Counted from the first letter of the stretch, positions 1-13,671 are shown. The stretch is DNA of 64,000 nucleotides from Isoperla grammatica (GCA_945910005.1 OX246746.1:27241075-27305074); one strand, 5' to 3'. Translations and numbers: made by a program. Notes: generated from the letters alone by a model not told the origin.

Positions 1-50
1 ACTGCAAAATCTCAAGAGATAGTTGCCACAGGAGGGAATTGAGTCAGCTG

Positions 51-1334
51 GTGTGATGGTGTGATGGTGTGATGGTGTGATGGTGTGCTGGTGTGCTGGT
101 GTGCTGGTGTGCTGGTGTGCTGGTGTGCTGGTGTGATGGTGTGATGGTGTGATGGTGTGCTGGTGTGCTGGTGTGATGGTGTGATGGTGTGATGGTGTGA
201 TGGTGTGATGGTGTGATGGTATGATGGTGTGATGGTGTGCTGGTGTGATGGTGTGATGGTTTGATGGTGTGATGGTGTGATGGTGTGATGGTGTGATGGT
301 GTGATGGTGTGATGGTGTGATGGTGTGCTGGTGTGATGGTGTGATGGTGTGCTGGTGTGATGGTGTGATGGTGTGATGGTGTGATGGTGTGATGGTGTGA
401 TGGTGTGCTTGTGTGATGGTGTGATGGTGTGCTTGTGTGATGGCGTGATGGTGTGCTGGTGTGATGGAGTGCTGGTGTGCTGGTGTGCTGGTGTGCTGGT
501 GTGCTGGTGTGCTGGTGTGATGGTGTGATGGTGTGATGGTGTGATAATGTGATGGTGTGATGGTGTGATGGTGTGATGGTGTGATGGTGTGCTGGTGTGA
601 TGGTGTGATGGTTTGATGGTGTGATGGTGTGATGGTGTGATGGTGTGATGGTGTGATGGTGTGATGGTGTGATGGTGTGCTGGTGTGATGGTGTGATGGT
701 GTGCTGGTGTGATGGTGTGATGGTGTGATGGTGTGATGGTGTGATGGTGTGATGGTGTGCTTGTGTGATGGTGTGATGGTGTGCTGGTGTGATGGTGTGA
801 TGGTGTGCTGGTGTGATGGTGTGATGGTGTGATGGTGTGATGGTGTGATGGTGTGATGGTGTGCTTGTGTGATGGTGTGATGGTGTGCTTGTGTGATGGC
901 GTGATGGTGTGCTGGTGTGATGGTGTGCTGGTGTGATGGTGTGATGGTGTGATGGTGTGCTGGTGTGATGGTGTGATGGTTTGATGGTGTGATGGTGTGA
1001 TGGTGTGATGGTGTGATGGTGTGATGGTGTGATGGTGTGCTGGTGTGCTGGTGTGCTGGTGTGATGGTGTGATGGTGTGATGGTGTGATAATGTGATGGT
1101 GTGCTGGTGTGATGGTGTGATGGTGTGATGGTGTGATGGTGTGATAATGTGATGGTGTGATGGTGTGATGGTGTGATGGTGTGATGGTGTGATGGTGTGA
1201 TAATGTGATGGTGTGATGGTGTGATGGTGTGATGGTGTGATGGTGTGATGGTGTGATGGTGTGATAATGTGATGGTGTGATGGTGTGATGGTGTGATGGT
1301 GTGATGGTGTGATGGTGTGATGGTGTGATGGTAT
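51..1334. repeat. 8-bp tandem repeat array, about 160 units (GTGTGATG with variants)
   Basis: A continuous array of an 8-bp unit fills nearly the first 1.3 kb. The main unit reads GTGTGATG; variants carry GCTG, GCTT, TTTG, ATAATG or GGCG. Three units make 24 bp, so the minus strand stays open for 449 codons of a His/Thr/Ser/Pro octapeptide; this is a by-product of the period and not a gene. There is higher-order structure: the marker pair GCTT and TGGCGTG recurs 456 bp apart (407/442 and 863/898), which is 57 units, so a large block was duplicated inside the array. ATAATG markers near 1085, 1141, 1197 and 1261 are spaced 56, 56 and 64 bp. Confidence 0.97.
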
Positions 1335-1366
1335 GCACTTGTGTAAAGGAAACCTGACCACTATAT

Positions 1367-1645
1367 TTATATCTTGAGAACGCTTCAGGATATTTAAAAA
1401 GTTATTTCAATTCGAAATTTGATTATCTATTTGCTAAACAATTAAAAAAAATAATTGTAAAATATTTTAGTTGTTACGATTGTAATTTTAATAACTAACT
1501 AATTCTTAATTATTGTACTAATTATATAAACAATAATCGTTTGAGTTACAAAATAGTTTTTAATTCATTGTTTATCTGATACAACACGATATACGAATCA
1601 CTTTTTCAATATCTTGATACGTTCCGCAAGATATCAATAAAATAC
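1367..1645. mobile_element. Palindromic AT-rich MITE, family P, copy 1
   Basis: The left end reads ATATCTTGAGAACGCTTCAG and continues through TTGCTAAACAATT. The right end reads as the inverse (CATTGTTTATCTGATAC, then AATATCTTGATACGTTC, then AAGATATCAATAAAAT). The arms therefore form a long terminal inverted repeat around an AT-rich centre. The same arm sequences recur at 5758-5950 and 17667-17859. It has no coding capacity, and the superfamily cannot be told from the ends. The 8-bp satellite ends about 30 bp upstream. Confidence 0.65.
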
Positions 1646-3635
1646 TGATAATTTTGCCAAGTCTGCCGGGTGGTAACTTGCATTTGCTTTTGTTCGGGCT
1701 CAGGGAGCGCGGTGATGGAGGGGGGGGGGGGGGGTGAAGGAGGAGGAGGGGAATAATTTTAAAAACCATAAAACGATTGTAAATGATAATTAGCCAGTGG
1801 CAATTAAAAAGCAGGAAACTCCTTTCATAGCAAAGAACAAGAAACCCCACAATTCGTTCCAAATAAAAAAAACATTTCAATTTATGTTGAGACTGAGGAA
1901 AGGGTAACCAGAACTAGAATGAACGCAAGGAAAGCAAAGACGAGGCCCTAGTAATCAGCAATGGAAACTTCTCAAAGCCGAAACTTGTTAACAGGAAAGT
2001 GTCAAGTTCTTTCGTAACACTCGATTTCCGATAGAGAGCGTTGAATCGAGAGCTTTCCCACGGCCGGTCGCCTCGTAACGGACGTACTTTGAACCCACGC
2101 AAATAATTACATCACAATAAACTAATTTAATAAATCACCCAGAAATGACTGTAAGGATTTTTCTGGAATTGAGCATATTATAAACCAAAATTCATGATGA
2201 TAGCAATAATAATAGAATTATTATAATTATTATGTATGTATATTTATTACCAACATTCAGATTTATGGAGTCCAAAAATGTCACATAAATACGCCATTCA
2301 TACACAAATAATAAGTGCATATTGATGTCTTTAAACTATAAAAAAGAAGATTTCAAATTTAAGTACACAAGTGTTCATACTTGATGGCCAAGGTAAACTC
2401 GCCGAAATAAATAAATCAAGACTCGGACAGAACATGTATCTACTTTAACAATGTAATCTGCATTTTTTGGCTTAATCTAATTTACGAACCAATGGGCAAC
2501 ATACTTTGATGAGAAATAACGATCATTAATCATTTCGGATTAAAAATAAGTGCCGAAGAGTTGTTGGAATAAATACATGTTCCGTCCTACGTTTGATTTA
2601 CTTTTGTAGCAATGCGTACATGGTTCAGTTAACCCCATATTTTTATTTTCATGTACACCAACCATCGGGATTTATACCCGTTTGCACATTAAACTTTTTT
2701 ACACAGCAAATAATGAAACTTGTATTTGTATCGTGTTTTATACGTTCATTTCATCAGAGCCAATCACAAGTTTTGTTTTCTGACACAGCAACTAATTAAA
2801 ATAATTTATGGAACCTTCGGCAATAATACGGTTTTGGAAAAATCGACAAACTTTTTTTTTTGCAAATAATTAATTTACATGGTTGCCATGTTGCTCTGAC
2901 TTATTGACAAAAGCCACTATAGATGTTTCAAAATGATAGGGTTATTGATTGTGGCTCATTCACATACGGGTACACAAATGTCACCCAATCATTGTTATTT
3001 ATTATTTCCCACAAAACCTTCTTTAACCGTATTTATCACAAGGTAGGTCTTTACAGGGCTTATAGGATGCCTGTCGTAAATTGTAACACATTTTATTTTT
3101 AACACAATTTATGTTGATTGTGCTGTATGGGATTCGTCGTCAAAGAAAACAGAAAACCGTAATCACCGCAATCATGTTTCTGTCTTCCTATAACACGCCA
3201 AGTTATTAAGGAGATTACGCCACATCAGTTATCATAGCATGGAGTGAAAACGTGGAGTGAGGGGGGACTTTAGTATCAAAAAGAATTTGGAAGAAAAAAT
3301 AAAACGGGGGAAAATAATATGTAAGTTTTGTGTAAACTATAAACTAATATATGTGTATATAATATGTGTGTTTAATGTATGTAATATGTTTAAAAGAAAT
3401 GGTAGAACGAGAGAGAATAAATGTTCTGGGTTGTTGGGGACTTGCGCTTAACGGAGCGTAGTCGATTGCACTTCTTAGCGCTTGTTTTCTACTGATCCAT
3501 CAATGTCTCTTTCATCACAGCTGTTTTCTTACCAAAAAAAGGTTTTATCCCTGGCATCTTTTTCCGCATGAATATTACGGTCCGTCATTTAAACCAACAT
3601 AAACCTGTCAACGTCAAAATGTGGATTTGCATTAT
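1646..3635. other. AT-rich non-repetitive DNA, no gene seen
   Basis: Short ORFs only (up to 68 codons), with no recognisable domain. A 15-nt poly-G run lies at 1720-1734, followed by a purine-rich stretch. I saw no splice-bounded exon, SINE or inverted repeat here. Confidence 0.5.
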
Positions 3636-3673
3636 TTTTATTATTTTTATTATTATAATTATAATAATTATTA

Positions 3674-3745
<72 letters not shown>

Positions 3746-3842
3746 TTATTATTATTATTATTATTATTATAATTTTTATTATTATTATTATTAATATTAT
3801 TATTATTATAATTATTATTATTATTATTATTATTATTATTTT
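3636..3842. repeat. (ATT)n microsatellite
   Basis: About 200 bp of ATT trinucleotide repeat with a few interruptions (TTTTT, ATAATT, TTCTT). All-Ile and all-Asn ORFs on the two strands are artefacts of the repeat. A similar array is at 53343-53540. Confidence 0.97.
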
Positions 3843-5757
3843 TAAAAATAAACAATTTTATTTTTGTTAACTGTTTCTCAATAAATGGCTGTGAAATGTA
3901 CATGTGAAATGGTGTATTACTAAATGTTTCGTCTAGTAAGAAAGAGCTAAGTAACTACAGATGAAAAAGATGCCAAAATGTTTCATCGTTACCGGGTAGT
4001 CAAGTATGAATTATTTTAATTTACCAAAAAAAACGTAATGATCAAAATATTTGTAATTTTTAAATAATCTAGTTTTTAGTTCTTACGAAGCCACAATTTG
4101 GCACTTTTAAATATTGTGTATAGCGTTCTCGAGAAATAACTGAAAAACTGGAAAACGTTCATTTGCTGTTTTTTTTCTAGGGAGAATACCATTTGCCGTT
4201 AACGTAAGGAGTAAAGATACCCGAACAAACCAGGTACTCCCCAATTAACTGTAAGATATGCACACGTGAAACAAATAACATGCGGCAAGTCATCCCCCAG
4301 CACGCGTTTATTTACACTAATCTGGTTGTGCGAAAAAAACATCGTATCTAGTATTCAGTGCTTTGTCGGTATCACCATTCTAAGACCATTACTTTAGATG
4401 AGTGTCTACATTTGCAATTATTTAATGGATCCTGGTACACAGGTCCTACACGAGTTGCACATCCTTCAATTTCAATCAAAAGCACTAAAAACTACAAAGG
4501 TTTTTCTCTTTCAAATATCTTAATGGTCCTAACTACCAGCATGAGAACCATCAATTAGCATGATATTCGTGGTGTGGTGTATTCTCTTTTCCATACACAC
4601 ATATATCTTCGTTGCACCAACCTGACTGAAAAATTAATGAAGATAAAGCATCACAAGGTATAATTAAAAGTTTCATTTTTTCAATGACATGAAAAGGATT
4701 TGTAATCATTTAATTGGGTTATTGCGTGATAAAGCGATGTTTAAATTCACCTCCTAACAAGGTTGGGAGGAAAAGAGAAGAAGAAATCGAAGTTGCTCTT
4801 TTTTGTAATATGAAGATGGGTTGGTGTGATGGTGATGGCTAATGGATGTTTCTTGAGCAGTGTTAGCGGTAGCGTAATCAACATTATTGATCAAGCAAGT
4901 ATAGAAGTAGAGGTCTACTCACAATTATTGATTAGTGTAACTGACTGAAATCACGGCATTGGCTTCAAAAACTGATTCTCAAATGAATGGAGAAAAAACC
5001 TTGGTGACCATGGCAAGGGTGTGGCAGGACTTACTTTATCCTAGATGAAACACTGTATCTGGGATCCAAGGGAATAGTTTATGATTGTGGTTATTTGGTA
5101 GTTTTTGATGTCACCTGATTTGTGCCTTACCCATTTCAAACCCCACGAGCCGCCACTGCCTGCTAGGTCACCTTAGTATAAATAAGATGTATGTGACCGT
5201 ACGTTGCTGCAATTAACAGGTTGGGTTAGTATTTAGGTCATCCACCACTGTTATATATAACGAGCTAACGTAGGATGTGGTAAATCGCGCAATGGAGGTT
5301 TTAACAATGCACCTTCTAAATGGCGAACAAATTACGCTCCGTGAAAAGAAAAGAAGAGGTATTTTCTTGGGTATGCAAGTGCAACTCTAATGGAAATATG
5401 CAGACTCACGTAAGGGACGAATTGCATTTAAGAATGGTTATTATTCATAATTATTTTTAAGTGATGAATTGAGTTTTTCCTAATACGTCACCGAAGTGGA
5501 ACAAATGTGGATCAGTGACAGTTTTCTGGTCTGGAAACAAATACTGTCGGATACGGCAAGTGGATAACTGGGCTTGTTTGTCAGACCCAAGGACACGAAA
5601 CTAGAATGCCAGACAACCAGTGATGGCATTTCGACCAGTTCCATACAAAAACCAATTTGAATATGGGCATCTTATGTCATCGGAATACGGTTTTCTTCTG
5701 AATTTACTTATATTGATCGATTTAAAATTAAATGTGTTTGATATTTATTGTAAGAAG
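3843..5757. other. AT-rich DNA, no gene seen
   Basis: Only ORFs under 70 codons, none recognised. No tandem repeat or clear transposon end was found. A pyrimidine-poor stretch and scattered A/T runs are typical of the background. Confidence 0.45.
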
Positions 5758-5950
5758 ATATTTTGTTGTTACAATTTTTATTTCTGTTTTTCATTAATTC
5801 AATAATTTAGAATTAATGAATAATTGAAATTAAAATCTTAACTACAATATTTCACCTTTTTAAATCCATTGTTTATATAGCTGATACAAAACCAAATTCA
5901 GCGTAAAAATCACCTTTTATTGATGCGTTCTCAAGATATCAATAGAAATC
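5758..5950. mobile_element. Family P MITE, partial copy
   Basis: This matches the centre and right arm of the element at 1367-1645: a TTGTTACAATTTT block, then CCATTGTTTATATAGCTGATAC, a CACCTTTTATTG block and TTCTCAAGATATCAATAGA. The left inverted repeat is missing or too diverged to recognise. Non-coding. Confidence 0.55.
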
Positions 5951-6282
5951 CGTTAACTTAGAAAGCTAAGTCCCTTTTGACCTTAACAGCTTCTTCCAGA
6001 AATTTAGAGAGGTGTGGTGAGTTATAAAACGATGTTGTATTGATGAATTCGAAAAGTGACACGGGATGATGCACTATATAAACCCATAACACCGATAATC
6101 AATACGTTGTCAATAAAAGTGCAAACCTACTCAAACACCGACGCGTTGTATACACACAAACAGGGTCCTAACACGGTGTGTTCACAGCAAACCCAACGAA
6201 ACATCATTAATCACGGCCATCAACAGCGCAAATATCAGGAGTGAGTGTTTTTCGTTCCTCTTTCTTAAATTCATTACTCAAA

Positions 6283-6425
6283 TACCGATAGACACGGATC
6301 AGTTGTAACATAGGAGGCGTTAATTTAGGACGTCGTCGGTTTGATTCCGACCACCGGCAATCCCGACTGAACGTTTCTGAGGGTTTCCTAAGACAGGTCA
6401 ATCCTGTGACTGAGTCCTACGCGAA
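6283..6425 (+). mobile_element. tRNA-derived SINE (family S), diverged copy
   Basis: A tRNA-like head contains a B-box-like GGTTTGATTCC at 6338-6348 inside a GTCGG/CCGAC T-arm. It is followed by a tail with CACCGGCAATCCCGACTGAA and GACTGAGTCCTA. Head and tail align, with differences, to the minus-strand copy at 59940-60085, so this is a SINE and not a tRNA gene. The A box (6295-6310) is degenerate, so transcription of this copy is doubtful. Confidence 0.65.
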
Positions 6426-6659
6426 AGCCATCAGACATTCGTTTTTAAGTAACAAAACACTCTTGTATGTACCTAGTTGGTCAATTATAGAGGTGCACGT
6501 TAGGCAAAGCAGACATCACCCTACAGCAATGAATCTACGATGAATTCATATTATTCTTATTCTTTGATTCTGTCATTACAGTTTAGTCTGACCTTGTGGA
6601 TTTTATACAGATATGGATCAATGGTACGTGTGTCTGAAAAACATTTTTTTTTTTTTATA

Positions 6660-6795
6660 ACTTAAATTAAGTATTATTATCATTATGACTATCATTATCA
6701 TTATCTTTGTCATTATCATTATCACAATTATTATTTTTATTATCATCATTATCATTATTGTCATCACTGTTCACAATTATTATCTACTACTATGG
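6660..6795. repeat. Imperfect (ATT)/(ATC) microsatellite
   Basis: Irregular ATTATC, ATT and ATC repeats over about 130 bp, preceded by a T run at 6645-6656. Low complexity and non-coding. Confidence 0.8.
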
Positions 6796-8414
6796 TAATA
6801 TTATATTATTTATGTTGTTCGTAATATGTTATATTAAATGCAGGCCATGACATGCATATTTTAGAACATAATTGGGGTAGGGGTAGGTTTATATCCTACC
6901 CTGAAAATAGAAAGTGGTTGTTACATTTATGTAAGCTATATTCAAAATGATATTATTCCGCTTGACGATGGTTACACAATACAATGTTAGCAAAAGCAAA
7001 CATCTAAATTAGTCGGAACAAAATGCTTAATAATGCTACCGGTGCTTAATATGTACAGTCAACAGCGCAAGTCAACACCGAACAGCGGGCGGGTTGATAA
7101 GGGCACAAGTTGACGCACGAAGAATCCAAAGAGAGACTAACTACTTGCACAGCTTGTTCGCTTGTATGACTCCGTGCAGGCTAATATGTCGGGAGTATTC
7201 CATGCATCAAGTAATTACCAGTGTATAATACGAGCTGAAGCGCAAGTCTTGAATATGAATGTCAGTTTTAACAAGAAAGGAAAGTACTTGAAACTTATCA
7301 AGCATCGTCTTTAGGATATACACCAGTGGCAACTCAAAGCTTCAGAGCACATTGCATCCATTATACACAAATCAACTGTATTATTCAAAATACAAAGATA
7401 TTTACGAATATCTATACAATTATGCTAAACGTTGTGCTCGAATTTTCTTTGACAGATGATACAGATTTTTGTTGAATAATTTGTAGGATGAATTGAAATT
7501 AGGTTTTAAGATCTGGTTGGGAAGTTTTATTTTTTCTTATACGGATGTGGTAGTTAGAAGAAATGCGATATACTACATAATTAAGACTGGTTCCTCATCT
7601 CCACTGAACAACAGTATCCTTTGAACATTGGGGTGGGAAGATCGATGAAAATATATGTTTTCATGTCGAAATGTAAGTCAAACAAATAAATTACCCGACA
7701 AATCGAAGTATTTATAATATCTATGTAGAATGTCTCTTGAGACAACGCGAAATAAATCTATTTGTAAACCATTCAATAAATGTCGCCAAAGATTTATCAG
7801 TGAACTTTTTTAAAATTCTGGAAGTCCTGTTTTTTCTTAGGGAGATCGACGCTAGTTGGTTTATCTGGTACTGAAATATTGAATGCAAACCTGATAAATC
7901 CAAGAAATCGCGACATTATTTAGAAAGGCTGGAAAACGTTTTTTTTGGTAAGTAAACCAATAACCGATAATGCAACCAAGAACTCCTTTCCACCTCCCAC
8001 GCTCTCCCACCCCCCTAGAGCACGCAAATATACCCTGCGAGGGCCCATACTACGCATATTTCATGCATTAATACAAAGAATCCATCCGGACTGTCGTTAA
8101 TATTAGTCACACCACACAGATTTTAATCACTTTCCACAATCTATTTATAAGAGGACGAACAAAATACTCTCACCAAATTATTTTGTGTAATTACATTGTT
8201 TTTTTGCCAAAAGTATAATACAATAATTAATATTAACAGTAGTAGTAAAAAAAATAAATGTATGAAAAAACAAAATAAATAGGTAATAAAAATAAAAAAG
8301 TGTAAATTATGGTAACGCATGGAGATACTCGACAGTTATGTCCGTAAAACATGTTTCCACCGGTGTTGCCAGAGTTTGTATGTATGACAACAATAATACA
8401 ATAACTGTAGCATG
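6796..8414. other. Unique AT-rich DNA, no gene seen
   Basis: The ORFs are at most 60 codons and not recognisable. The segment 7040-7210 is less AT-rich than its surroundings but matches no repeat seen elsewhere in the window. A short C-rich stretch is at 7985-8015. Confidence 0.4.
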
Positions 8415-8500
8415 TAGCTGGCGAGTTCCACGAGTGGCGGGAGTCGAACCCGAGTACCCCGTGTCCGCAGCAGCTGCACCAAATGAACGTCTGGCTGTCT
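8415..8500 (-). mobile_element. tRNA-like SINE head, minus strand
   Basis: On the minus strand a B box, GGTTCGACTCC (complement of 8440-8450), sits in a GGG/CCC-closed T-arm. Upstream is a GCAGCTGCTGC segment where the D-arm should be. No proper acceptor stem or anticodon arm can be formed, so a functional tRNA is unlikely. It differs from family S in head spacing and lacks the family S tail, so it is probably another tRNA-derived SINE or a tRNA pseudogene. Confidence 0.5.
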
Positions 8501-9117
8501 CAATAAATGTGTATTAGTTTGCAATAAAACTTGCCGCAATGTTTTACAATGCGTCTTTGCGTCTTTTATTTCACGATTTTATAGGAGAAATGATTATTGT
8601 CTCAATAAAGTACGGAGAAGGCTTGCTAGCTGTACACTGTACAGCCAGATGTAAGTACTTTCCTGTTGCCAACTGTAGAATACTCTACGTTTAGTGCTTC
8701 GAAGCTAGCCACAAAACTAGGACAAACCTTATTTATTTTGTGGAGATCTTTACCCCTATTTTCCATTGTACGTTCCAGATAATAATAACAAAAACTATCT
8801 CTATTACTTTTTCTCAATTTCATAACCATTGTATTAAGTTAAAAAAAAGATTTACAGATGCGCACCATAATCCAATTAGATGTTTACATATAATGTTCTA
8901 TTATAAATACTAGTGTTTTACACATACCCCAATAGCTTTTAGTCCAACGCCTAATCGCCCACGGCCTTTGTAATTCTAAAGATATAGTCTAAATTATAGT
9001 TGCCATATAATCGTTGTGTGTTAACAGTGAATAACCCTCAGTCCTCACTGATTTAGGAAATATGATCTAATCCTCATTAATAAGGTGTCACTAGTCCCAG
9101 TTCCAACAGAAGTGCCT

Positions 9118-9200
9118 CTTGGTTAGCTGACTGAGCTCCGACTGTGTTGCTGTGGTTTCACTTCTACCACCAACAATCCTGACTTAAGCTGCGCCAACGC
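9118..9200 (+). mobile_element. Family S SINE, strongly diverged copy
   Basis: An A-box-like GGTTAGCTGACTGAG is followed by a decayed B box (GGTTTCACTTC, 9153-9163). Then comes CTACCACCAACAATCCTGACTT, which corresponds to the head/tail junction of the copies at 6283 and 59940. Order and spacing fit the family, but no box is intact. Confidence 0.45.
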
Positions 9201-10423
9201 TTTCTCATATACGTACCTACAATGTTTAAATTGGACCCTTGGAACAGATTTGTTACGATTCCCCCCTAAAACCGCAACACCACTTCGTATAGGGGATAAA
9301 TAGTGTACCTTATTTCCGTGCAGTTCAACGTAATATATTTATGAAATATATAAATATGTATTGACTCATGTACATATCAGCCGTTTTATAAATTTATAAT
9401 GAATTCAATCATAATAACCTAAATATATTTTTTGTGCACCCCAAGTTTGTTTATAAATATTTCCTTGTAGAAACAAACTAGCATTAAAGTGTAAATATGA
9501 TAACTTATAGAATTTAACACGACCGTTTAAAATTATTTTGGGGGAGGGGGATGATTATTGCTTTTAGAAAATTCTTATAACGATATTGGATAAATCCATA
9601 TTAAAGTATGTACTATTACATGTTCACAACAAAAACAAAGATATATATAGTACACTTTTTATAAGGTCGGATTGAAAGATATTTTTCTAACTCTGCACGA
9701 TCGACTTTAAGATGTTTTTACGTTCACAAAAAGATCGTATAAATTCACGTCACCAACCGGGAAAACTCGCAGATAACAAACAAAAGTAACAGACACGAAA
9801 AGAGAATTGGTGTTTCACTCAAATGTAAGCCCCGCTCTCTAGTCATTCTATAATCCCTAACATCTATGTTCAATAATTGTAATAGTGATGAAGGTGTTCA
9901 TGAGTTTGTTTCCGTCTTTTATTCTAGCTTTCCTGTGAGTTGTTTGTGGTCGGGCACAGATATGTTTTATACGTTTGTCAAGATCCACGTCTGATATTTA
10001 GTTTGTGTCACTTTTGCCATGTTCGCCGATCTCAAATGAATTTATTTTAAAAGTTTTCACATTAACTAAGCTTTGACTTTGTTGACCACAGTTAGGGGAA
10101 GTTTTTTCCTCGTGCACATTAATGTCTGTCTCTATAGACCCACTTTTCTCCAAAGCAATCTTCTGTTTGAATATGTCTGTGTCAGTAGGTTTTCTGTGCG
10201 ACGACGTAAATTCCATTGGGATTCGATAAAGTGTTGTAGTGGACAATGTACAAAATAAAATTTGTCCACGTCACGTCAACCACAAGTAAATTAAGCGTTT
10301 ACATTTTGTATTTTGCAAAGCATTTAGTTTACAGAATTGTGTCCAGAGATAATTTACTTTGATACACTTACACTAATTGTTGGGTATATATATTCTAGAA
10401 ATAATTAAATAACACCGACAGAG

Positions 10424-10492
10424 GTGGCTCAGCCTAAGACTTGAGATTGTAGTTCGAGAGATCGCCGGTTCGACTCCGGCCACAGGCAAAAC
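10424..10492 (+). mobile_element. Family S SINE, tRNA-like head only
   Basis: The A box TGGCTCAGCCT (10425-10435) and a perfect B box GGTTCGACTCC (10467-10477) sit in a GCCGG/CCGGC T-arm. The stretch between the boxes resembles the minus-strand copy at 59940-60085 (the TTCG(A/G)GAG block just before the B box). The conserved tail is absent: the sequence runs into A-rich DNA after CCACAGGC. The acceptor stem does not pair, so this is not a tRNA gene. Confidence 0.6.
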
Positions 10493-13400
10493 AAGTTTTA
10501 AAAAGATAAATATTAAATTAAATTTCCTAAATACAAAAAATGTGTGTTTTTATCTTATTTAGCGTGAAGCGCTTATCAAGTTTTTTCAAATAGTAATTAT
10601 CAAAGATACAAAATTGTGAGTGTATGGACATTGCTTCTAGGTCTTGAATCTAACATACTAGCAAAAGATAAGATATTTTCTATACAGTACTGTGTATACA
10701 ATTCCTTTAAAACATCCTCTGACGTTTTTCAACCATGACTTACAGACCACATCTACGCGAGATATATTTTACATGGAACTCCGAACCACTCGAAGTTGTC
10801 ATTTATGAATGAAAGCTGTCTCCTGCATTACTACGCGGCAGGTCTCTGAGGTGAAGCCATAAACACTTGTACGTCACAGCCCAAGGAAGCGATCTTGTTG
10901 TTAGCAAACACGGTTTCACTGTAATGGCCGCACAACATGACGTGAGTCACGATGAGTATTGGCAGTGGCAACTCAGGCAGGAATATATTAATTTAGCTTA
11001 ATGTTCACCCACCTTGCGAAACCCCCAATTACGATTAGTTAAAATGCTTAAAATGGATTTTAGTTTGTCACAAATGATAACAAAAATGTCACCCTCTAGA
11101 TAATTAAGTACTCTTTCTTATGAATGTTCATTTGTTCCAATGAATACTTTCATTTTCAGGTGTTCATAATTAGTCGTGAAAGGTGTCCAGCAACATCAAA
11201 TTCCATAAGATAATTAAGAAAATTTCAAAATCAGAATGTTTTTTTTCTTGAGACAATTAGAATTAATAAAAAAAGAGCATTACATTTACTATAGGACGAC
11301 ATATTTTTATTTAATTTTGAGAACATTGATGATCATTTTTAACAGACCGTATATAGTCTTAAATTAACTGTAATTCATGAGTATGCAATGAAACCCAATC
11401 GGTGATAAGTATAAAAAGAACTCGAGATATTAAATATTGGTGTGTTATTTCATGAAGACGTGTAAAGTTAGCTTCAGGGATCTCTACCTCGGAACAAGAG
11501 AACTCGTATATACGACACTAGAGGTGATAATAATTTTGTTTTTATTGCGAACTTATACAGTTTCACAAAGGTCAAAAGTACGAACATGTGGCCAATAACT
11601 CGTAAAAAGAATAAAAATACAATGCGTGCTGTTACTAGGATTGTTCTGGAAACCCAAAACAGTTAAGTTTTACTAAGTTGCAATACATGAATGCGCTGTA
11701 AAAAGTAGTACATTAATTGCATATGGAAGTACTAATAATCATAAATAGCTACGCTAATGGGGGTAGTAGCAGAAATAAATGGTCGTTAAGCCGTAGCTGT
11801 GCAGATTCATGATTGCTGGCCATTTTCTATTAAAGATGGTTTCAAAGGAAATTAAAAAATAATCACTGTTCTGTTACCAACAAGAGTATGAAAAACACGT
11901 TTGTTTAAACGACAAACCTAATTGGTCCATATATTGGCGACACAATTATTATTGGAAATTCAACTTGATTTTTGCCTGGACTACATGAAGTCTGTTGGGC
12001 TCTTCTTGTATGTAAGGTCTTCCTATTTTTACGATCTCGAAAAAACGGCCAAAAAGCCGACCATTTCCCCCCACCCCCCTCCCTCGCCCCACCGCGGGGA
12101 AAGTCATGTTTAAAAGGACTCGAAAGAGGGGAAATGCGTTGAGTTAACCTAGGCAACTAGCATATGGCCAGGTACGACCTTACCTTGCTCTCTTCACATT
12201 AGACAAGATCTGGAATTTTGTTGTTAACGTTGTCGACACTTTAATTGGATGTAAACGTTGAGTGTGTTGAGGTTAAACAAGGTTATTACAACAATCTGTA
12301 ATTAAAAACGATCTTTCCAATATTTTACTCTACTTTAACCTCTTAGACACACACTTTTGACAACAGTTTTTATTTCTAGTGTGATAAAGTGAATATTGAA
12401 ACAAAAATATTAATTATCTTAACAGACCCTAGAGTTCATGAACTAGCAGGGAGCGTTTACAAATCAAAACTGTTCTTGCTGTGGAAATAGTGAAATAGAA
12501 TATGCCACTCGTTCTTTTCCCCAGTGGCTTCCCTACATAACAATAGCTCGTCGTGTAGACTCTTCGTTTCACTGAAAACATCATTTGTAAGTATCGTCAC
12601 TTGTCACCCCCAAGTAAGACTTTTTAAATAGTCGCAGTCGACGCGAAAAAAAGTTGTACCTATTGTTGCTGCAGCACTTCCATGCTATGTAAAGCTTTGC
12701 GTTGGCTAAACAATTATCTTAATATTTTTTTAAATTCCGTTTCTATGAGAAATTTGGTTTGGATCTCACAGACCTGCCAAGCAGAAGTGCAGTGGAAGTC
12801 TTACACAAGCTGTAGGTCTCCCACAGGGAGGTAAAAATCCGTTAAAACATCTTCCTTTGTGTTTGAATTTACATAAAAGTATATTATGTATCTTATAAAA
12901 TAAAGTGAAATCTAGCTTGAAATTCGGCTCAGTATAACACTATGTACAGCAGAATTTTTTTGAAACGCAATTTTGTATTTCGTTTCAAAATGGTGGAGGG
13001 GCCGGGTTGAAATTTGGTTTTTGTATTTACGTTCTTCCTGCATACAACGATACCAATAGAGAATATTTTGCAAATGCAATGTGAAAAAAAAAGTTCTCCG
13101 GTACCTTTAATCAACTGTTAACTTGGAAAATATATATATTTTTAATAGTAAATAATATCTGAACAAATTCCACATATTTCCTTATAGCCCCACTGTGTCC
13201 TACAATAGCCCCATAAACATGATCTGATCCACAACAAGATAGATAGAGTGCTGTCCTGATTAAGCCCCTAGCGTATTCCGTTTTAGTCCCAATGGCGGGG
13301 CTAAAATGGGACACAATAATGATAAATATCATATTTTACCCAAATAAATATTTTGTTTACGTGACTCCTTTTGATTTGTTAAGATCAATCCAAAGAACAT

Positions 13401-13671
13401 ACAGTCACACAAAAAATTTACTAAAATATATGCTAAAACCAACTTTTTAAATGCAAAGTGTTGAAAACTGTCCCGTTTTAACCCCGGATCACATATTTAG
13501 TTCTTATTATTGCTTTTATTCAATGTACAGAACATATCCGCTCATCTGCCATGTTATGCTAAAATCATGTTCTGATGTCGCGTGAGGACTATGAATAGAG
13601 AAAAAGTACAGTTTCAGAAGAAGACAAACTGGTGTTAACGGGTTAGTAAAACGTACAGGTGTGGGAAACAC
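10493..13671. other. Unique DNA, no gene seen
   Basis: ORFs up to 83 codons, none recognisable. A C-rich tract lies at 12066-12100. At 13180-13480 the phrases 'tagcccc' and 'tgtccc...ttttagcccc' recur in both orientations, hinting at an old inverted-repeat insertion too decayed to delimit. Confidence 0.4.

Noticed and set aside
12..1361. 449-codon minus-strand ORF rich in His, Thr, Ser, Pro
   Set aside because: It is the translation of an 8-bp satellite (3 units = 8 codons); no start context, domain or flanking gene structure.
3568..3903. Poly-Ile and poly-Asn ORFs
   Set aside because: Products of the ATT microsatellite; the same applies at 53296-53638.
10424..10492. tRNA gene with intact A and B boxes
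   Set aside because: The acceptor stem does not pair, and the same head recurs in SINE copies.
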